A stretch of DNA of 64,000 bases from Pontibacter akesuensis (GCF_001611675.1 NZ_CP014766.1:2914001-2978000); one strand, 5' to 3'. Positions 17,172 through 26,762 are shown, numbered from the stretch's first letter. The notes: generated from the sequence alone by a model not told the origin. Made by a program: numbers and translations.

Positions 17172-18752
17172 TCAAAAGCCTTCGCGGTCGAATGCGTGCA
17201 CCCGTACATCTTTTGTTCGCTTGTCTTTGGTTTCAGGGCCAGCTTCCAGTTCTGTTCCACGCTTGGTGTCGTATACCCATGTTTTTTTGCCCCAACCGCG
17301 TACCCTCGAGGTATCCTTAATCTCGTCTTCGCCGCGCCCGCCTACAATCACAACTTTTATCCCTTCCGAAACCTCCCCGCTTACCTCAAACACATCATCC
17401 TCAGCCAGGCCATGCAGCATGATTTGTTTGGTGTCAGCGTTGTTAATAATGCGGTGGTACACGATTTTACTGTCTGATTCCCGTCGCACGGTTACTTCAG
17501 TCTCTTTATCATTCAATCGCTTTACCTCAAACAGATCCTCCTGGTCTGTTCCCACCACCAGCACTTCCGCTGCCATGATGCGGTAAAATTCGGCGGCGGC
17601 TTCGCGCAGGCTGTTGCGGCGGTTGATGAGCTTGCGTTTTGTCGTTTCGCCAATCAGACCATACACCGAGTCCGGATACTGCCGCACTGCCTGCTCAATT
17701 ACCTCGTCCGTAATACTGTTCTGCAGCACAAGGGCCAGCGAGTCGTATTGCGCTTTGGTGACTTCCGATAAAGCACGGTTGTCTATAAACTCTGAATTCA
17801 CGGTAAGGGCTTTCACATCATTAAATTCGTCATCAAACGACTCGAACTTGCGGATGCCCCAGTTGCGGCTGAAAAGCCAGGGAATGATACCATCCTGAAA
17901 GCGGTAAAACGCATTGTCACGGTCTTTCGGGATGGGGCGGTAGTAGTGGTTGCCGTTCTCCTCGTACTCTGCCCATTCCCACTGTCCCTCGTGGCGGTCC
18001 CAGTCGTGCACCAGCACATCGAACAGGCGGGCCTTGGCAAAGGCGAGCTGGTCGATGAAATGGTCGTCCTCCTCAAACCTATTGCTTAGCACGTTGCCGG
18101 TTCCCACGATATCCACCGCATTTCCGGGCATCAGGTGCACCATCCGCTTGTCGTTATACTTCTCTTCGATCAGGTACACTTTGTCGCTCATGAGATCGGC
18201 GTGCTCCCCAAAGTCAGCGTCGTTAGGCTTTACGTACACCAGCTTGGGCGTGGAGTGAGGAATTTCGGCCGCCGCCGCCATAGGCGGCAGCACAAGCGCT
18301 GCATACGGGTTAATGGCGGATATCTGATCGCGGAGCACATTCAGCACAAATGTTTTGCGCCAGCCTTCTGGCAATACTTCCTTGGGGTCTTTGTCCAGCG
18401 AGCGAAGGGCATAGGTGGAGCTGTCGGTGCTCATTAAATCCATACTGGTAGTTTGCTGGCCTCCGCCCAACTCTTCTATCTTAAGTGTATCCATATTAAG
18501 GACAGGCACTTTGACAGGTGCATTCCAGAGGGGGCGGTGGTGTGTGCCCCAGAATATTCTATGCAGCAACCCGCGCTTGTACTGTTTTCCGGCCTTCACT
18601 ATTACACTGTCTACCGGGCCAGGAGCGGTTTGAAGTTGTTCATATACCTCCGGATTTACGACCGGCGTTTCTGCATAAAAATTTTTACGGGCACAGCCAG
18701 TCGAGAGGAAGGCAAGCAAAAAAAGGAAGGCCTGCCAGTGGCGTATCTTCAT
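17172..18752 (-). CDS. Lipoprotein with a kinase-like DWDRHE region, apparently lacking a C-terminal barrel
   Basis: 526 residues. MKIRHWQAFLFLLAFLSTGC is a lipoprotein signal with lipid-attachment Cys20. The middle carries HDWDRHEGQWEWAEY (about residues 249-263) and YRPIPKDRDNAF (271-282). I associate these with large Bacteroidota outer-membrane proteins in which this block precedes a BamA/TamA-like (surface antigen) barrel, and they resemble protein-kinase/HipA-type catalytic and metal-binding segments. Here the frame stops after VYDTKRGTELEAG and FDREGF, near where I would expect the barrel to begin. It could be a natural short form or a truncated gene. Function unknown; it should sit in the outer membrane's inner leaflet. 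Confidence 0.6.
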   Translation of the reverse strand: MKIRHWQAFLFLLAFLSTGCARKNFYAETPVVNPEVYEQLQTAPGPVDSVIVKAGKQYKRGLLHRIFWGTHHRPLWNAPVKVPVLNMDTLKIEELGGGQQTTSMDLMSTDSSTYALRSLDKDPKEVLPEGWRKTFVLNVLRDQISAINPYAALVLPPMAAAAEIPHSTPKLVYVKPNDADFGEHADLMSDKVYLIEEKYNDKRMVHLMPGNAVDIVGTGNVLSNRFEEDDHFIDQLAFAKARLFDVLVHDWDRHEGQWEWAEYEENGNHYYRPIPKDRDNAFYRFQDGIIPWLFSRNWGIRKFESFDDEFNDVKALTVNSEFIDNRALSEVTKAQYDSLALVLQNSITDEVIEQAVRQYPDSVYGLIGETTKRKLINRRNSLREAAAEFYRIMAAEVLVVGTDQEDLFEVKRLNDKETEVTVRRESDSKIVYHRIINNADTKQIMLHGLAEDDVFEVSGEVSEGIKVVIVGGRGEDEIKDTSRVRGWGKKTWVYDTKRGTELEAGPETKDKRTKDVRVHAFDREGF

Positions 18753-19022
18753 TGGGTTGGGTTCGTCTGATCGCATGGCTTATCTAACGTAAAATCTATA
18801 TTAAGTTTTCATGTGAAGGGAGGATATGGGTAAGGCAAAAGCTACCTTGTACTAGTTAATGCTACTTTAAAGGATCAGGTGCAGTAGCAAAGCATCTGGA
18901 AAGAATTATAGGCTAAAGGCCAGAATATGGAGGGTTAAAAGTTCAAATATAGTGCCCCATAGCCGCTACAGCAGCGGAGAAGGGAAGCCGTGTTTCGTAC
19001 AACTGTTGTTTAAACAAATAAG

Positions 19023-19055
19023 TTGGTGCTTAGATGAAAAATCATATTACCTTTG
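19023..19055 (+). promoter_or_regulatory. Promoter of the DUF5686 gene
   Basis: TACCTTTG at 19048-19055 is a perfect -7 box; TTG at 19023-19025 is 22 bases upstream, slightly long. Transcription near 19062 rules out the TTG at 19053 as start and supports the TTG at 19077. Confidence 0.65.
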
Positions 19056-19076
19056 CGCGCATTTTATCCTATTGCT

Positions 19077-21563
19077 TTGCGTAAGTCTCTACTGCTAATA
19101 CTATTTATACTTGCTGCCGTGGTAAGCCACGCGCAAACCCGCATCTCGGGGCAAGTGTTGGATGCGACAACGGGCGAGGCCCTCCCATTTGTCAGCATCT
19201 ACGTCAAAAACTCCGCCATCGGAACCTCCACAGATGAGAATGGGGCATTCAACATCAAGCTAAGCAGCACGCCTGATTCACTCACAGCCTCCTTTGTGGG
19301 ATACCTGTCACAATCGCTTCCTGTGGCAGAGGGAGTGGCCACTCAGGTACTTACCTTTAAACTCGGCACAAATGCCCAGCAGCTGCAGGAGGTGGTGATC
19401 AGGCCCGGAGAGAACCCCGCCTGGGCTATTATGCGCCGCGTGGTGGAAAACAAGAACAGCAACGACAGGCGCAAGCTCGCCGCCTACCAATACGAAGCCT
19501 ATACCCGTATGCAGTTTGATGTAAGCAATTTGGGGCAGAAGAAAGGAAAAGGACTGATAGGCAAGGCGGTGACCGCAGCCGTGGATTCGCAACTGTACCT
19601 GGCCGGTGAGGACGGCAAAAAGCTGCTACCGTTCTTCATCTCCGAGTCGCTGTCGGATTACTACTACAACCGTGAGCCTAAGCGCAGCAAAGAGATCATA
19701 AAAGCCTCCAAGGTAACGGGCATTGGCCTGCAGGACGGCACGCTGGTGTCGCAGGTGATCGGGAGCAGCTATCAGGATTACAATTTTAACCAGAACTGGG
19801 TAAGCGTGCTGCAGAAGAACTTCATCAGCCCCATTGCCGATGGCTGGAAAGGCTATTACAGCTACGAACTGGAGGACAGTACCTTTATCGGGGAGGACTG
19901 GTGCTACGAACTTTCGTTTAAGCAGAAGCGCCCGCAGGACCTTGCCTTCAACGGCACGATGTGGGTGACAGCCAAGGAGTATGCCTTGCGCAAGATAGAC
20001 GCCACCGTCAGCAAATCGGCCAACATCAACTTTGTGGAGAGCATTGCACTGCAGCAGGAGCTGCAGCCGGTAGGGGAGCAGGCGTGGATGCCTTCGGTAT
20101 CGGATGTACGGATAAAGCTGGTGGGCCTGACACCGAGCCGGCCGGGTGTGCTGGCGAAGGTGCACACTTCATACCGGCAGGTAGTGGTAAACCAGCCACA
20201 GACAGCGGGATTCTTTGACAAGCCGGTGGAGCTGTTGAAGGCAGCAACAAAGCAGACGGATGATTTCTGGAAAGCCAACCGCCACGACTCGCTTTCTGTA
20301 GCCGACAAGCAAGTATACACCACCATCAACACCATCCGCGATACACCCAGGATACAGCGCTTTACCAGCATTGCGACCATACTTGGAACGGGCTACAGGA
20401 GCTTTGGAAAGGTAAGCTGGGGACCGTGGCCGTACACCTACGCCTATAACAACATAGAAGGACACCGTTTCCAGGTGGGCGGCAAAACCAACATCAACTT
20501 CAGCGATAAGCTGGAACTGCGCGGCTATGCAGCTTACGGCACTGAGGATGCGAAGATAAAGTATAACGTGGGGGCTAAATACATTTTGAGCCGCCGGCAT
20601 TGGAGCGAGATCGGTGTGGAACACCAGGAGGATTTGCAGCAGGTGGGCCTGATGTCTGACAAACTGGAGTCCAGCCCGTTCTTCCTGGGCTTCTCCCGTT
20701 TCGGCGAACTGCGCCGCCCGATGCTGGTACGCGAGACAAGTTTATACTTGCAGCGCGATGTGCTGCGCGGCTTTACCGAGCGCATCAGCCTGAGTACCCG
20801 CCACTTCGACCCGGCCTATGATTTTGCCTACTACACGGCAGGACCTGAGCAGCCTGAGGAGGTTGCCACTTCTTTTACAGCCACAGAGGTAAGCGTGCTC
20901 ACCCGCTATGCAAACAACGAGGTGTTTGTAGAGAACGACAACGAGCGCATCAGCCTGGGTAGCGGCAACTGGCCAATCCTAAGTATGAAGTATACATTGG
21001 GCCTGAACAACGCCCTTGGCTCGACGGTGGATTACCAGCGGGTGGATGTTGGCGTAGAGCAGGAGTTCGTGATGGGCCGCCTGGGCAATGCCCTTTACAG
21101 ATTGGAGGCTGGCAAAGTGTTTTCGCCGGTGCCTTACCCGCTGCTGGAGGTGCACACCGGCAACGAAAGCCCTTTCTACTACGATGCCACCTACAACCTG
21201 ATGGACTATTTCGAGTTTGCGAGCGACACCTACGCCTCGCTGCACTACGAGCAATACTTCGAGGGGCTGCTGTTCAACCGCCTGCCGCTCATCAAGAAGC
21301 TGAAGTGGCGCGTGCTGGCTAGCTCCAACGTGCTGTACGGCAGCTTAAGCCAAAAGAATTTGGACCTGATTCCGGTAACGACGCCGTCGGGTGCCACGCA
21401 GGAAACGTTTAAGACTTTGGGCAGCACACCGTACGTAGAAGTCGGCTACGGCATCGAAAATATCTTCAAGGTGCTGCGCGTGGATGCCTTCCACCGCCTG
21501 ACGCACCTGGATGAGGGCGCCCGTAAGTTTGGCCTGAAATTCTCGCTTCAGTTTAAGCTGTGA
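19077..21563 (+). CDS. DUF5686 outer-membrane protein with N-terminal carboxypeptidase-regulatory-like domain
   Basis: 828 residues from a TTG start. The signal peptide is RKSLLLILFILAAVVSHAQ. A CarboxypepD_reg-like domain follows (ISGQVLDATTGEALPFVSI, residues about 21-105, ending LQEVVIRPGENPAWAIM). The rest is the DUF5686 region with alternating amphipathic strands to the C-terminus and a final Phe-containing strand (KFGLKFSLQFKL), typical of a beta-barrel. The family is Bacteroidota-specific and of unknown transport role; it resembles TonB-dependent receptors without a clear plug. An in-frame TTG at 19053 lies inside the -7 box and is rejected. The gene holds several AAGTATA motifs. Confidence 0.85.
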   Translation: MRKSLLLILFILAAVVSHAQTRISGQVLDATTGEALPFVSIYVKNSAIGTSTDENGAFNIKLSSTPDSLTASFVGYLSQSLPVAEGVATQVLTFKLGTNAQQLQEVVIRPGENPAWAIMRRVVENKNSNDRRKLAAYQYEAYTRMQFDVSNLGQKKGKGLIGKAVTAAVDSQLYLAGEDGKKLLPFFISESLSDYYYNREPKRSKEIIKASKVTGIGLQDGTLVSQVIGSSYQDYNFNQNWVSVLQKNFISPIADGWKGYYSYELEDSTFIGEDWCYELSFKQKRPQDLAFNGTMWVTAKEYALRKIDATVSKSANINFVESIALQQELQPVGEQAWMPSVSDVRIKLVGLTPSRPGVLAKVHTSYRQVVVNQPQTAGFFDKPVELLKAATKQTDDFWKANRHDSLSVADKQVYTTINTIRDTPRIQRFTSIATILGTGYRSFGKVSWGPWPYTYAYNNIEGHRFQVGGKTNINFSDKLELRGYAAYGTEDAKIKYNVGAKYILSRRHWSEIGVEHQEDLQQVGLMSDKLESSPFFLGFSRFGELRRPMLVRETSLYLQRDVLRGFTERISLSTRHFDPAYDFAYYTAGPEQPEEVATSFTATEVSVLTRYANNEVFVENDNERISLGSGNWPILSMKYTLGLNNALGSTVDYQRVDVGVEQEFVMGRLGNALYRLEAGKVFSPVPYPLLEVHTGNESPFYYDATYNLMDYFEFASDTYASLHYEQYFEGLLFNRLPLIKKLKWRVLASSNVLYGSLSQKNLDLIPVTTPSGATQETFKTLGSTPYVEVGYGIENIFKVLRVDAFHRLTHLDEGARKFGLKFSLQFKL

Positions 21564-21580
21564 GGATCAGTTAATAATTC

Positions 21581-21620
21581 AACGCAAAGGGCCCGCTATA
21601 CATAGCGAGCCCTTTGCGTT
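21581..21620. terminator. Terminator between DUF5686 and OmpA-family genes
   Basis: AACGCAAAGGGC and GCCCTTTGCGTT pair perfectly, with an inner CGCTA/TAGCG stem. It lies 17 bases after the DUF5686 stop. Confidence 0.85.
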
Positions 21621-21764
21621 TGATGAAACCATATTACTATACTGAAGCCGCATTTACCCTGGCCCGCGCTTGCTTTACCGACTTAATATCTTAGCACCTA
21701 AACATAAAAGCCCAACGCAAAGGCTGGACTTTCATGAAAGAAGTATGGTAAAAGAGAGAGCTAG

Positions 21765-22988
21765 TTACAGCTTTACAAACTCTACTCTTCTGTTGTTAGA
21801 CTTGGCTTCTGGTGTGGTGTTCCTGTCCAGGGGTTTAGACTCGCCCCAGCCCTTGGCAATCAAACGGTCGGGTGCCACTCCCTGCTCCGACAGGTATGCC
21901 CGCACCGCCTCCGCCCGTTGCTGACTCAGTTTCAGGTTGGTGTTGTCGTCACCGTCCGTGTCGGTATGGCCTTCCACGCTGAATTTCAGGTCTGCCTGCT
22001 CCTGCATCAGCTTGGCTATACTTGCCAGCGTACCCACCGACTCCGGCCGAATAGTGGCCTTGTTCACATCGAACTTAATGCCGTGGGTAACATACTTGCC
22101 GTCTGCCATGATCTGGTCGTACAGCTTTTTGCCGCCCTCGGCGATAAACACGTTCTTCACCATTGAGTTGGCGTCAACGCTTTTGTCAATTTTAATGCGT
22201 AAACCGCCGGGTTTTCCCTCCAGGTTCGGGATGTTGATGAGGCGGTACTGGTCCAGGTATACTTTCAGGCTGCGCTTGTTAAAGGAGATGGCCACATGGC
22301 GCCATTGGTTACTGACACCGGCAGCCGCCAACTCCTCCGACTCAGACCCGAATGTCTTGAACCTCGCGGCGTTTGCCCTGATGTCGATGGGATACCAAAG
22401 CTCTTTGTGTACCGCCTCTTTATACTTGCTGCCCTCCGGTATCAGGAAAATCTCGTAGGCCACATTCGGGTTGTCGCTGTCGAAAAACAGATCCATTTCG
22501 ATGGTGAAAGTTTCCGGAAGCCAGTTTTCAGTTGCCACAAGTGGTGTGATATCCGTACCTGACTGCACCAGGTTGATCACGGATTCGCCCTCGAACGACG
22601 CTACCTCGGCGTTGCCGCTGATCAAATCCCAGCGCGACGGAAACTCCCCGTTTTCCTCGCCAGCCAGGTTGTCATCAAACATCACCTTGTCGCCGGCCAC
22701 GAAATCATACCTCGACCATGCTTTTGCCTTTCCCTTTTCTGCTTTTGGTGAATTTCCTGTATCTGCACTATTGTCTATAGCAGCTTCCTGTTTGTTTGCA
22801 GCTGCCTTCTCTGTTGCTTTTTGGGGAGCCTCCAGTGCGCCATCTATGGATTTGTCTACCTGCTGGCTCACTTTCTGATTGAGTTTGTCCTGCAGCTTTT
22901 TACCAACATTTAACTGAGCATGGGAAGGAATAGTGAGAAGCGCCAGCAGTAGCGTAGCTAAACCCATTGTAAATACACTTTTTTTCAT
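21765..22988 (-). CDS. OmpA-family peptidoglycan-binding protein with a lectin-like middle domain
   Basis: 407 residues. It has a signal peptide (TLLLALLTIPSHAQ), then a Lys/Ala/Gln-rich coiled or disordered segment (about residues 25-90). The middle domain looks like a concanavalin/LamG-type jelly roll (DDNLAGEENGEFPSRWDLISG, NQWRHVAISFNKRSLKVYLDQYRL). The C-terminal OmpA domain has IKFDVNKATIRPESVGTLASIA, FSVEGHTDTDGDD and the final NNRRVEFVKL. It should anchor the outer membrane to peptidoglycan while presenting the middle domain. It is a single gene, convergent with the DUF5686 gene. Confidence 0.87.
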   Translation of the reverse strand: MKKSVFTMGLATLLLALLTIPSHAQLNVGKKLQDKLNQKVSQQVDKSIDGALEAPQKATEKAAANKQEAAIDNSADTGNSPKAEKGKAKAWSRYDFVAGDKVMFDDNLAGEENGEFPSRWDLISGNAEVASFEGESVINLVQSGTDITPLVATENWLPETFTIEMDLFFDSDNPNVAYEIFLIPEGSKYKEAVHKELWYPIDIRANAARFKTFGSESEELAAAGVSNQWRHVAISFNKRSLKVYLDQYRLINIPNLEGKPGGLRIKIDKSVDANSMVKNVFIAEGGKKLYDQIMADGKYVTHGIKFDVNKATIRPESVGTLASIAKLMQEQADLKFSVEGHTDTDGDDNTNLKLSQQRAEAVRAYLSEQGVAPDRLIAKGWGESKPLDRNTTPEAKSNNRRVEFVKL

Positions 22989-23428
22989 AGTAGTAACTGC
23001 AATTGATGATGTACCAAAGGAATATGATTTAATTATATAATTATACTATATAAAAGAATATTTATTTAATGAAATGATTTTGCAGGTGAAGGACATGGAA
23101 GGCAGGGTATAAGGGTACTTCTGCTTTTGCAGCAGGGTAATAGGCATATGAGTTGTAAAGTACAATTTATACTTAGTGCTCTGCGACTTGAGTCTTTTAC
23201 TGCCTTGAGTTGTGGCATCAATTCTGTTTTTTACTAGACTGTTCTTAAATAATTGAATATCAGGATTATTGTTATTGTTGCAACATGAGTTTAGAAAACA
23301 CTGTTGCTGTACATGCTGTTTTACCACTTGAATAATTACTATAAAGTCTCCTTAAATAGGATTAATACAACCTGTTATTGCCACTGACGTTACAAGTAAC
23401 ATCTTGAAAATTTATAAACTGAATAACT
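22989..23428. other. AT-rich gap between divergent OmpA-family and membrane protein genes
   Basis: About 440 bases, strongly AT-rich near 23020-23060 and 23220-23420. It must contain the two divergent promoters. I see no TAnnTTTG box with good spacing and no gene; a 93-codon minus-strand frame has no protein-like pattern. Confidence 0.45.
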
Positions 23429-24475
23429 ATGAAAGATGATTTACACGAAGAACGAGTATACCGAACAACTACACCCGTAGCAACCAGACACGCCGCCGGC
23501 TATAGCGCGATAAAGCGGATCTCGTGGGGAGCAGTATTTGGAGGGCTTGTAGTGGCCATGGTGCTGCAGCTAACCTTAAGCTTGTTGGGCCTGGGCATCG
23601 GCTTTGGCTCGATTGATCCTGCCCAGGAGCAGAACCCCATGGCAGGGCTTGGTACCGGCACACTGATCTGGTGGATTGTAAGTATGCTGCTCTCACTTTT
23701 TGCGGGCGGCTGGGTAGCAGGCCGCTTAGCAGGTATGCCTACTGCCTTCGATAGCATTCTGCACGGCATCCTGACATGGAGTTTATTTACGCTCCTTACC
23801 TTCTACTTGCTCACGACAGCCATTGGGAGCATTATTAGTGGTGTGGGTAGTGTTGTGGGTCGCACACTGTCGATGGCAGGGCAGGGAATAGCTGCGGTGG
23901 CACCGGAAGCAGGCAATGCCATTCAGTCGCAGTTGCAGGAAAGTGGCGTCAACTTCCAGTCTATAAAGCAGGAGGCACGCCAGATTCTGCAGCAGACGGG
24001 CAAAGCGGAACTGCAGCCCGAGAACATAGAGCAGGAGGCAAGAGAAGCAGGCAATGCCGCTCAGAACACAGCAGGGCAGGCAGCGGCAGACCCGCAGTCG
24101 GCCGGCTCAACCTTTGATGCGGTGATGGACAAACTCTATGGGCAGGGCTCCGAAATTGCGAGTGCGGCAGACCGTGAGGCGGCCGTAAATGTGATTATGG
24201 AGCGCACCGGTAAGAGCAGGGCAGAGGCTAACGAGATTGTGAACAGCTGGGTGTCTACCTATGAGCAGGCGAAGTCGCAGTTTAAGGAAACGAAGGCGCA
24301 GGTAGGGCAGCAGGCACAGCAAATTGGAGGCGATGTGGCTTCGGCTGTTTCGAAGGCCGCTATTTATGCTTTCTTTGGCTTGTTGCTTGGTGCCATTGCG
24401 GCAGCTGTAGGTGGCAAGATCGGAGAGCCGAAAGATCTGGCTTCAACCGGAGAGGATGCCGTTAGACCTGTATAA
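23429..24475 (+). CDS. Membrane protein with long Ala/Gln-rich helical segment
   Basis: 348 residues, function not recognised. A hydrophilic start (MKDDLHEERVYRTTTPVATRHAAG) leads into about four membrane helices: ISWGAVFGGLVVAMVLQL, LIWWIVSMLLSLFAGG, LTWSLFTLLTFYLLTTAIGS and, at the C-terminus, AAIYAFFGLLLGAIAAAVGG. Between them (about residues 150-310) is a soluble helical region rich in Ala, Gln and Glu, with repeated motifs like EQEAREAGNAAQ and AKSQFKETKAQVGQQAQQ, somewhat LEA/apolipoprotein-like. A stress or envelope role is possible but not shown. It is a single gene with a strong terminator. Confidence 0.8.
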   Translation: MKDDLHEERVYRTTTPVATRHAAGYSAIKRISWGAVFGGLVVAMVLQLTLSLLGLGIGFGSIDPAQEQNPMAGLGTGTLIWWIVSMLLSLFAGGWVAGRLAGMPTAFDSILHGILTWSLFTLLTFYLLTTAIGSIISGVGSVVGRTLSMAGQGIAAVAPEAGNAIQSQLQESGVNFQSIKQEARQILQQTGKAELQPENIEQEAREAGNAAQNTAGQAAADPQSAGSTFDAVMDKLYGQGSEIASAADREAAVNVIMERTGKSRAEANEIVNSWVSTYEQAKSQFKETKAQVGQQAQQIGGDVASAVSKAAIYAFFGLLLGAIAAAVGGKIGEPKDLASTGEDAVRPV

Positions 24476-24493
24476 GTAGCATACAATAAAATA

Positions 24494-24530
24494 AAAAAGG
24501 CCAGCTACCTACAGGGTAGCTGGCCTTTTT
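24494..24530 (+). terminator. Terminator after the membrane protein gene
   Basis: AAAAAGGCCAGCTACC and GGTAGCTGGCCTTTTT form a 16-bp perfect stem with a 5-base loop, then T residues. Probably serves menB from the other side as well. Confidence 0.93.
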
Positions 24531-24591
24531 TACACTTCTCCAGTCAGACTGATTTATACTTGTGTCTCCCTTTTACTTTGCTGTTTGCAGG

Positions 24592-25434
24592 TTACGGTAT
24601 CCAGGGAATATCCTTGAAGTTCGGCTTGCGCTTCTCCAGAAAAGCATTGCGCCCTTCTTTGGCCTCGTCGGTCATATAAGCGAGGCGAGTGGCCTCTCCG
24701 GCAAACACCTGCTGGCCTACCATGCCATCGTCGGTGGCGTTGAAGGCAAACTTCAGCATTTTAATGGAAGTCGGTGATTTCTGCAGGATCTCCTGTGCCC
24801 AATCGTAGGCGGTGTCCTCCAACTCATCGTGCGGCACCACGGCATTTACCATGCCCATGTCGTAAGCTTCCTGCGCGGAGTAGTTGCGGCCCAAAAAGAA
24901 GATCTCTCTCGCACGTTTCTGGCCTACCATCTTGGCCAGGTAAGCAGAGCCGTAGCCCCCGTCGAAGCTGGTCACATCGGCATCCGTCTGCTTAAAGATA
25001 GCGTGCTCCTTGCTCGCCAGCGTCAGGTCGCAAACCACGTGTAAACTGTGGCCACCGCCCACGCACCAGCCTGGTACCACGGCAATTACCACCTTGGGCA
25101 TAAAACGCATCAGGCGCTGCACTTCCAGTATGTTCAGGCGCGGCATGCCTGCCTCATCCACATAGCCTTGGTGGCCGCGTGCGTTCTGGTCGCCGCCGCT
25201 GCAGAAGGAGTAGATGCCGTCTTTGGTAGAGGGCCCCTCGGCAGACAGCAATACTACGCCAATAGAAGTATCCTCGCGGGCATCCAGGAAAGCCTCGAAA
25301 AGCTCCGCCACCGTTTTCGGGCGGAAAGCGTTGCGCACGTTTGGCCGGTTGAAAGCGATACGGGCGACGCCATCCGCTTTTTTATAGGTGATATCTTCGT
25401 ATTCCTTTACGGTTTTCCAATTTGCTTTGCTCAT
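24592..25434 (-). CDS. menB: 1,4-dihydroxy-2-naphthoyl-CoA synthase MenB
   Basis: Ring closure of o-succinylbenzoyl-CoA in menaquinone synthesis; a crotonase-fold enzyme. The 280-residue protein has the MenB hallmarks: FNRPNVRNAFRPKTV, FCSGGDQNARG, PGWCVGGGHSLHVVCDLTLAS with the bicarbonate-site GGG, FKQTDADVTSFDGGYGSA and the C-terminal FKDIPWIP. The ATG at 25434 is preferred to an in-frame TTG three codons upstream. Other men genes except ubiE are not in the window. Confidence 0.96.
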   Translation of the reverse strand: MSKANWKTVKEYEDITYKKADGVARIAFNRPNVRNAFRPKTVAELFEAFLDAREDTSIGVVLLSAEGPSTKDGIYSFCSGGDQNARGHQGYVDEAGMPRLNILEVQRLMRFMPKVVIAVVPGWCVGGGHSLHVVCDLTLASKEHAIFKQTDADVTSFDGGYGSAYLAKMVGQKRAREIFFLGRNYSAQEAYDMGMVNAVVPHDELEDTAYDWAQEILQKSPTSIKMLKFAFNATDDGMVGQQVFAGEATRLAYMTDEAKEGRNAFLEKRKPNFKDIPWIP

Positions 25435-25644
25435 ATCTCTCAATTTGAAACCAAAGTTAAGGGTTTATACTTTGTGGCTCAACTGGTTTTTTATGTGATG
25501 ATCTGTACCTGAACCAGCGGTTTGTAGCCCTACTTGCCAGACAAAGTACCTCGATCGCTCTCCCTGAAGCAGAATCAGATGTGCGTCTAGCTTAAAATGA
25601 TTACCTTATGCCTGCATTAAGCTTGTCTTTCTAACGCTGCTACT

Positions 25645-26169
25645 ATGGTTCTTTTTGTATCTTACCTGTTCACCTTCCTGCTGGCCTTTTCGCCGGCTAC
25701 CAAAGAGCAGAAACAGTTCTTCAAAGCGCTTCGCGCGAAGGAAGGCCAATCCTATACTGGTACGGCCACTGTGCATCCGCCGGGTAACACCTCCATCGCC
25801 GGAAAGGAGCTTAAGCTCTTTATCCAAAAAGTATCTGGTGATTCCATACGGGTGCCGTTCTGGGTGGGTGACAACAAATCCCGCACGTTGCTTCTGACGC
25901 TGCACAAAAAGCAGGGCCTCTCGCTCAAGCACGACCACCGCCATGCCGACGGCTCTCCGGAAACGATGACGATGTATGGCGGATTTGCAGACACGAGCGG
26001 TAACGCGCTCAGGCAAAGCTTTCCGGCCGATGCGCATACTTCGCAGCTTAGCCCCCGCAATGCCACAAGTGTGTGGACGATAGAATTCTCACCAGACAAG
26101 ACGCACCTGACTTATACTTTGAGGACCAACAATGAGCTCGTATACCAGCTGGATTTTGAGCAGGATTAG
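25645..26169 (+). CDS. Secreted hypothetical protein
   Basis: 174 residues. The N-terminal VLFVSYLFTFLLAFSPA is a signal-like hydrophobic segment. The mature part is a small beta-rich domain with ELKLFIQKVSGDSIRVPFWVGDNKSRTLLLTL, LKHDHRHADGSPETMTMYGG and a final WTIEFSPDKTHLTYTLRTNNELVYQLDF. The HDHRHADG His cluster might bind metal (inference). No known family named. GC content and AAGTATA content match the core genome, unlike the AT-rich genes just downstream. Confidence 0.72.
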   Translation: MVLFVSYLFTFLLAFSPATKEQKQFFKALRAKEGQSYTGTATVHPPGNTSIAGKELKLFIQKVSGDSIRVPFWVGDNKSRTLLLTLHKKQGLSLKHDHRHADGSPETMTMYGGFADTSGNALRQSFPADAHTSQLSPRNATSVWTIEFSPDKTHLTYTLRTNNELVYQLDFEQD

Positions 26170-26354
26170 TGACTTGTTTTTAAGGCTATTCTGGGTGATT
26201 GGTTACGAAATGAGTAATAAGAGGTGGGCGAGGCCATCGGCCGAACCTGATGTTTAGGTTCTGTTAGTTCTATTTTTTCATTGCATTTATCGCAAACATG
26301 GATCTAGTTTACTTTCAGTAGAAGAGATAGAAAGCTGTTTGCTCTGTGCGCCTT

Positions 26355-26747
26355 CTACCTTTTTACTATTTCAACTTTCCCTTCAAACTTTTCCTCAAAG
26401 AGATTAGAACTGGATATAATTATGTAGTATTCAGGTGTTACTTCAGTGATTGTATTTGTTATAATTTGGTTTGTGGGGTATCCAAAATTGTTTTCGTCCT
26501 TTATTGTTTCCAGCCAAACAAGTTTATAGGTGCAGTCATTAACCCACTCAACCTTATATTTTATTTCAAGCCCTAGTTCTTTAACCCGTTCGTACTGAAA
26601 CTCTCCAGTTCTTTCAATTACTGATGTAATTGGAGCAGAGCCTTCCACTTCATTTGTCATCTTAAAAACCCCTGTTTTTAAGGAATTACATTCATCTAAC
26701 CCTAATAGCCAGCTGAATGTCATGAAAACTAAAATTAATAACTTCAT
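26355..26747 (-). CDS. Small AT-rich secreted hypothetical protein, cassette-like
   Basis: 130 residues. It starts MKLLILVFMTFSWLLGL, a signal-like segment, followed by DECNSLKTGVFKMTN. The mature part is a small beta domain with ERTGEFQYERV, IKYKVEWVNDCTYKLVWLE and YYIIISSSNLFEEKFEGKVEIVKR. I know this pattern from small unannotated Bacteroidota secreted proteins, but no function is established. The gene is AT-rich, lacks AAGTATA, and begins 16 bases after a hairpin element (26763-26832) related to one at 48.2 kb. This suggests a mobile cassette. Confidence 0.75.
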   Translation of the reverse strand: MKLLILVFMTFSWLLGLDECNSLKTGVFKMTNEVEGSAPITSVIERTGEFQYERVKELGLEIKYKVEWVNDCTYKLVWLETIKDENNFGYPTNQIITNTITEVTPEYYIIISSSNLFEEKFEGKVEIVKR

Positions 26748-26762
26748 TAGTTAGTTATTTAG

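Noticed and set aside
23046..23327. 93-codon minus-strand frame in an AT-rich gap
   Set aside because: Low-complexity residues (Asn/Gln/Cys runs) and no domain; probably chance.
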